Positions 59,132-64,000 of a stretch of DNA of 64,000 nt are shown one piece after another (the stretch's first letter is position 1; each line of letters begins with the position of its first letter). Both the position numbers and the translations under genes were made by a program. A model generated the notes under the pieces. It made no database searches. It was not told the origin of the DNA and worked only from the letters and a program-made list of their open reading frames with translations. Origin of the DNA: Monosporascus cannonballus (lineage: Eukaryota > Ascomycota > Sordariomycetes > Xylariales); assembly GCA_004154925.1 (NCBI GenBank), contig QJNS01000228.1, positions 60,693-124,692 on the forward strand, in the 5' to 3' direction.

Positions 59132-62013
59132 CGTTACAAATCTTTATTTAATAATAGTTTTAAACTTTAAACAATATCGTCGATAACATATTTACAAGGC
59201 AATAATTAGTGTACGAGATTCTTAGTAATAACATAGGTTAAAACGATAGAAAACGATAACTCTGCTTAGTTAAGAAAAATATCCTGCGATAATTCGATTT
59301 TCTGAATATATATTTTACTTACTTTTCAAAAACACATTAACCTTATTAAATTAGTTTATGCGATATACGAAAAATTGGAAAATAAAGATAAAATTTCAGA
59401 TGTTAAAACACTTTTTATATTAAATTAAGTTATTTAAATAAATTCTATAAAGAAATTAAAAAAGGTTTTACAATTTTCTAACGTGAAACCGTTTAATAAT
59501 ATTTTTATAAAATTAGAATTATTTTTTTATATAATATTAAACGTTCTTTATATATTTTCTTATATATTTCGTTATATTTGCTTTACGAATAAAATTTACA
59601 ATTGGATAATTTATAGGAAATACGGTTATTAAGATCAAACATTTTATAAAAAATATGTTATTTTTCCTTCGTAAAAGTAAAACACAAAGATAATACAAGT
59701 ATATAATAATTATGAAAATTCGAATAAATTTTAATAAAGTTTTCGAAATAATAAAAGAAAAAATTAGAAGCCAAAATGTAAATCTAATATTTACGATACA
59801 AAACTTGATGTTTAATTATAGCAATACGTTTATTTAATTAGCGTTAAAATTAAAACGAGGTTAAAAAATATTAATAATGAAATTTCTTTAACCGGTTAAA
59901 ACAGTTTAAATTCTTTTTTAATTGATCTATCGAAGTTTTTGTCCGATTATATCGTTATAATATCTAGAATTAATAATTGAAAATATTTCTAACACAGAGA
60001 AAACGACAAATGTAAATCCGAATTTAAATTCGGCATTAATATTAACATTTTTAATGGAATAATATTTAATATATTTTGATTATGAGGTTCATAAAACTTC
60101 CGGTTATATATAAAAGAATTAAAATTATATAAAATACTCTAATTATTAAAAAGGAATATAACATTTATAAATATCTTTTATTTATAAAATCACAATAAAT
60201 TAATTACATATTATTATATGAAAATTAAGTTGAAGAAAAATAAAAAGTTATGAACAGATTATGAATATAATTTAAATCTAATACTAAATAAGATTATTAT
60301 AGTAAGGAAGTAAACGCAAAATGCAAAAAGAATTAGAAATTAATCTAGAAAAGGTGGAAAAAATCATAATACGCCTTAAAAGAATACATTAAAAAATATT
60401 AAAAATGAGCAAAGGATATTTATCTCGGAGCCCATAATTAATATGGCGAAATATACGCCGTATATTATAGACGACGACAGTGCTCAGCATAGAACGAATA
60501 AAGAAAATCCAGGTATATATAAGGAAAAACTCGATTTTCTCAACCAAATCGGAAATAAAGAGATTGGTAAACAATAATATCGACAAATAAACAGCATTAT
60601 AGAATTAATTAAAAGGAATATAGTGCCTATAAAAAAGCTTTTTCGTTTTGGCAACTAATAAAATTATTAATCCGCAAAAGTATTGATTTAATATATCGTA
60701 AAAAACATTACCGAAAGCTTATTACGGATCTTTATTTTTTATTAATACTTATTATTAACTTTAAGAAAAAATATGGTTTAAACAAAGTTTCGATCATTTA
60801 GTTAAGAGTTTTATTAAAAGAAATAACGAATTATAAAGGGCCTAATAGGACGTTATATATTATACGAAAAAATAAACTATCTAATAAAATAAAATATTAT
60901 ATAAAACTTAACAGAAGTTAGTAGCACGTAAAGAATACATACGTCGACAAAAACGTCAAATATAATAACTTAATGCATTATACGAAAAAATAAAAATAAG
61001 GGTTCATAAATTTGAAAAGGATTAAGAAGAGTCAGTAATAAAAAGATTTAAGATAATAAAATTAGAAGAAATTAAAAGGATTTTTTTTTTTTAAAAAAAA
61101 AGCTTAAATACAACAATCAAAACCACTGATATTTTTATTACTTTTAGAGTAAGAATTAGAATATACTAGTATATCGTATTAATGAATTACGGAACTTTAA
61201 ACGAAAATTACCTTATACTGGATATTACTAAAATATTTAATTTATTATAGAAATTTAAATTAAACTTTTATATAATTATAAATATCGACAATTAAAACTT
61301 TATTTAGGATAACAAACAAGTTTAACGAAATATTAATTATTTCGAAGTCTTTGATTAAGGACGATACTAAATAATTAATTTCGATAGCATTTTAAAATTA
61401 CGATATATATATTAATGCAGTACTTTTATTGACGGAAAGTTTAATTTAATAAGGTTCATTTTATACCTCGTCAGCAAACAAAACCAAAGGAATTAAAATG
61501 TTAATATTCGATCAAAAAAATAGTAAATATATATATAAAACTATAACAAATAGGTTACTGTTCAAAAAAATAAAATATAAAACAAAATAGATATCGAAAA
61601 AATCACACATTTTATTACTATTATCAAAATAATGTTTAAATAATTAAGAAACGATACAAAGCAGCATTCTTAAAAATTAAAAAGTTTTAATTAACGTATC
61701 ATTATAATATTACCGATATAATCAGCATTTTTAAAAAGATTAAATATGAAATTGTTAGAATATAACGAATAAAATCATAAAATAATGCTTAAAAAGATTA
61801 TTTATAAAGTTTAATCTTGTTTATAGTTTTAACGAAACTGAATTACGCGTTTTCAAAAGAATTTAGAAAATTGGTTACAAAAAGAATAAATATAACCTTT
61901 AAAATTAGTCGTAAAATCTCTCATATTTTTCTAACTGAAAAAACAAGTTAGAATATATAATTAATTATCGATAATTAAATAATATTATTATTAAAAATCA
62001 AATATTATTATAG
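59132..62013 (+). pseudogene. gag-pol remnant of the 58738 Gypsy, interrupted
   Basis: Gag-like sequence, the conserved spacer (MAKYTPYIIDD at about 60443), protease region and the start of reverse transcriptase up to about 61995, where the sequence matches 33080-33140 of the middle Gypsy. It is then cut by another LTR starting at 62014. All frames are broken. Confidence 0.7.
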
Positions 62014-62399
62014 TGTTACGACTCGACAAGCTACGGTCTTAAGAAACGGTTAGGCAAAAAGCGTACGGGCTATTTCCCGGGTTACGTAACGGTAATTACT
62101 GCTAAGCCAGTGATTATTAATGATTAAAGGTGATCCCAAGTAATCGTAATCACCATTAACAGCGTAATTACGAATAATTAAGCCAAAAAAGAAAAAAAAT
62201 ATATAGGTTTATTATTTCTATAATTTAAATAGCACCAGTTTATAATACTTATTAATACCAATCGTTTGTAATACTTTCTTATATTTTTAGTATTAAAAAT
62301 ATCATACTTGTTTATTGTTTAAATACTGACGATATTTTTGCCAATATAAACCCGTTAACTTAAAATTTAATAATTAGTTAAACCTTATAATTCGTTATA
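62014..62399 (+). repeat. Gypsy LTR, 5' LTR of an element inserted into the 58738 copy
   Basis: About 386 bp, TGTTACGACTCGACAAGC to ttcgttata. U3 is of the same subfamily as the minus-strand LTR at 3831-4205. It inserted within reverse transcriptase of the older element on its left. Confidence 0.8.
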
Positions 62400-63782
62400 C
62401 GTTGCAAGTTCTTATTTAATAATATCGTTAAATTTTAAATAATATTTAATACTATCAAAATATTAATTAATATTTAAAAAACCTTTATTTAGAAATTTTA
62501 AACTTAAATTCGGAAATTGAAAAAAAAGATCCGATAACTTAGGGTTACATTATTTGCCCAAACCGTTTTTATTTGCATAAAACCTAAAAAGCCGGAACCT
62601 GACGATAACAAAGGTAACTTTTAAACATTTTTAACTTAAGTACGAATTTACTCTCGTTTTTTAAACCTTAATAATCCAGCGGATATAATCCTAATAATAA
62701 AAGCATACTTAATAAAAAATGCGGTTAATTAATTGAAGCTTATTATAAAAAACTTTTTGAAAATAAAAAAATCGGATAAGGAGAATTTTATTAACGAAAT
62801 TGTTTTATTTTATATCAATTTCAAAAATAAAGTACGCGATAATTTCGGCAATCCGGATAAAAAAGATTTACGGCCTAGCAACTTCTATAATTCCAACAGA
62901 AAAAACCCGTATCCAAGTACGCCGTAACCTTTAAAAATTTTGCGGTTAAGGCAAAATAAGGGAATAACGAAACCAACGCCTTTATCGATATATTTTATAA
63001 AAGGTTAAAGAATAATATAAAAAATAAGATTATTCAGATTAAACGATTAATTGCCTTGGACCGGTATATGATAAAGGTAATTAAGATTAATAATTAACAA
63101 TTTAAAAAATGATAGAAAAAAACAGAATAATATGCCTTACGTTCGAGATATAACAAACCCAATTAAGGGAAAAAACAAAACGTATTTTTTACTTCTTATA
63201 AAATAACTCCAGGACTTATGGAATTCGGCGTTACCCAAAAATAAGATTAAAACCAAATTAAATGTTTTAATTATAGAAAAATAGGACATAAGGTCTATAA
63301 ATATAAGAAACCTAAAAGACCACGGCAAAATAACTAAATCCCGATATTAAAAAGATAATTTAGGAATAACTAAGAAAACGATAACAAAATTATTAACATA
63401 ATCCAAGCTAAATACGCATTAGGCTTACGATAAAAGGCCTAATAAAAATTATCCCGACACAGAATTCGACAAAAAATTTAAAAAACCAAAAAACTAACTT
63501 AATAAATATTGCAAATATAATAAAAAGAATTATAAAGATAATTACGTAAATATTAGAACTAAATAAAAAAAGTTTATCCCGGAATCCTTAATCGATACGG
63601 TAAAATATACGCCATATATTGTCGACGACGAAAATATCCTAATAACGAAAAATAAAAACAACATATCCATAAACGAATTACCCGTATATATTATAAGGGA
63701 TTCGATTTTCCGAATCGTACCGGAAATAATAAAGACGATAAGTAATAATATTAATATTTTCAAACTATAACCCCAGAAGATA
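62400..63782 (+). pseudogene. gag remnant of the 62014 Gypsy
   Basis: Includes a capsid-like stretch readable for 64 codons (62733-62927, with KSDKENFINE), then sequence around 62940-63090 matching the end of gag capsid, a zinc knuckle reading CFNYRKIGHKVYKY (about 63265-63305, two of the Cys changed to Tyr, as G-to-A RIP gives), and the spacer starting MPYIVDDENILITK (63609). It is cut by the TA-flanked element at 63783 and the window end. Confidence 0.75.
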
Positions 63783-64000
63783 CACTAGGGGACCAAATGG
63801 ATCCGTGCACTGGCCTATTTCCCACCAAAACATACCATTTTCAATTTATTAAAGCTAATTACAGAAATATAATAAAAATAACGGGCTAATATTTATACGT
63901 TAATCAGTGCGTAAATTGTGTATTTTTAATATCAGTTACGATTTTAGATACGTTGTTTACGGATAGAAACTGAGGTATTTTATGATAGTAAAATATTCCA
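63783..64000. mobile_element. TA-flanked inverted-repeat element, second copy, cut by the window end
   Basis: Starts CACTAGGGGACCAAATGG after a TA and matches the inverted right half of the 16308-16765 element almost base for base to the end of the window. It inserted into gag-pol spacer sequence of the 62014 Gypsy, so this family moved after that Gypsy. Confidence 0.88.

Noticed and set aside
62733..62927. 64-residue frame as an independent small gene
   Set aside because: It aligns with gag capsid sequence of the same Gypsy family in the inner element.
1..64000. Mitochondrial origin because of the high AT content
   Set aside because: No mitochondrial genes were seen, and nested LTR elements with target duplications and RIP-type changes show nuclear DNA.
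1..64000. CRISPR array or bacterial genes
   Set aside because: The tandem repeats found have no spacers, and the genes have introns and eukaryotic features.

Overview
This window looks like a gene-poor, AT-rich block from the nuclear genome of a filamentous ascomycete (Pezizomycotina). Almost all of it is very AT-rich, TpA-rich and full of stop codons. Paired copies of its repeats differ mainly by C-to-T and G-to-A changes. That is the pattern left by repeat-induced point mutation (RIP), which is known only from fungi. The species cannot be fixed from the sequence. No rRNA, tRNA gene, CRISPR array or mitochondrial gene was seen.

One island of about 5 kb (roughly 16766-21861) has ordinary base composition and two convincing genes. 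They are divergent, and each needs one intron. The minus-strand gene (18355 to 17248) encodes a 350-residue protein kinase with a signal peptide and a Kex2-like site, so it is a predicted secreted or secretory-pathway kinase. The plus-strand gene (19707 to 21790) encodes a 664-residue secreted Thr/Ser-rich mucin-like protein with a Cys-rich C-terminus. The left edge of the island is a TA-flanked inverted-repeat element. The right edge is an old LTR that begins about 70 bp after the mucin-like stop codon.

The rest is layered LTR retrotransposons, mainly Ty3/Gypsy chromoviruses of about 6.6-6.9 kb, on both strands. Left arm: a broken plus-strand copy (about 1310-3230), a minus-strand copy (3831-7579) cut by a plus-strand LTR at 7580, and a plus-strand copy with paired LTRs (9435-16024). 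Right of the island is a three-level nest, each level proved by a 5-bp target duplication: an outer minus-strand element (22290-42792), inside it a plus-strand element (23037-36649), and inside that a minus-strand element (24593-31308). The outer element itself appears to sit in an older LTR. Next come a plus-strand copy (43517 to about 53110) split by a complete element of another family (44805-51711), a minus-strand 5' fragment (53150-54733), a largely unassigned AT-rich stretch (54938-58737), and two stacked plus-strand copies (58738 and 62014). The window ends inside a second copy of the TA-flanked element.

Smaller elements include two short LTR-like insertions with perfect 5-bp duplications (22089-22259, 54803-54932), two tRNA-like, SINE-like inserts (about 14613-14786, 15235-15340), several minisatellites, and a 52-bp repeat inside one LTR subfamily whose copy number differs between the two LTRs of the same element. 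No retroelement gene is intact. The only genes likely to function are the two secreted-protein genes of the island.
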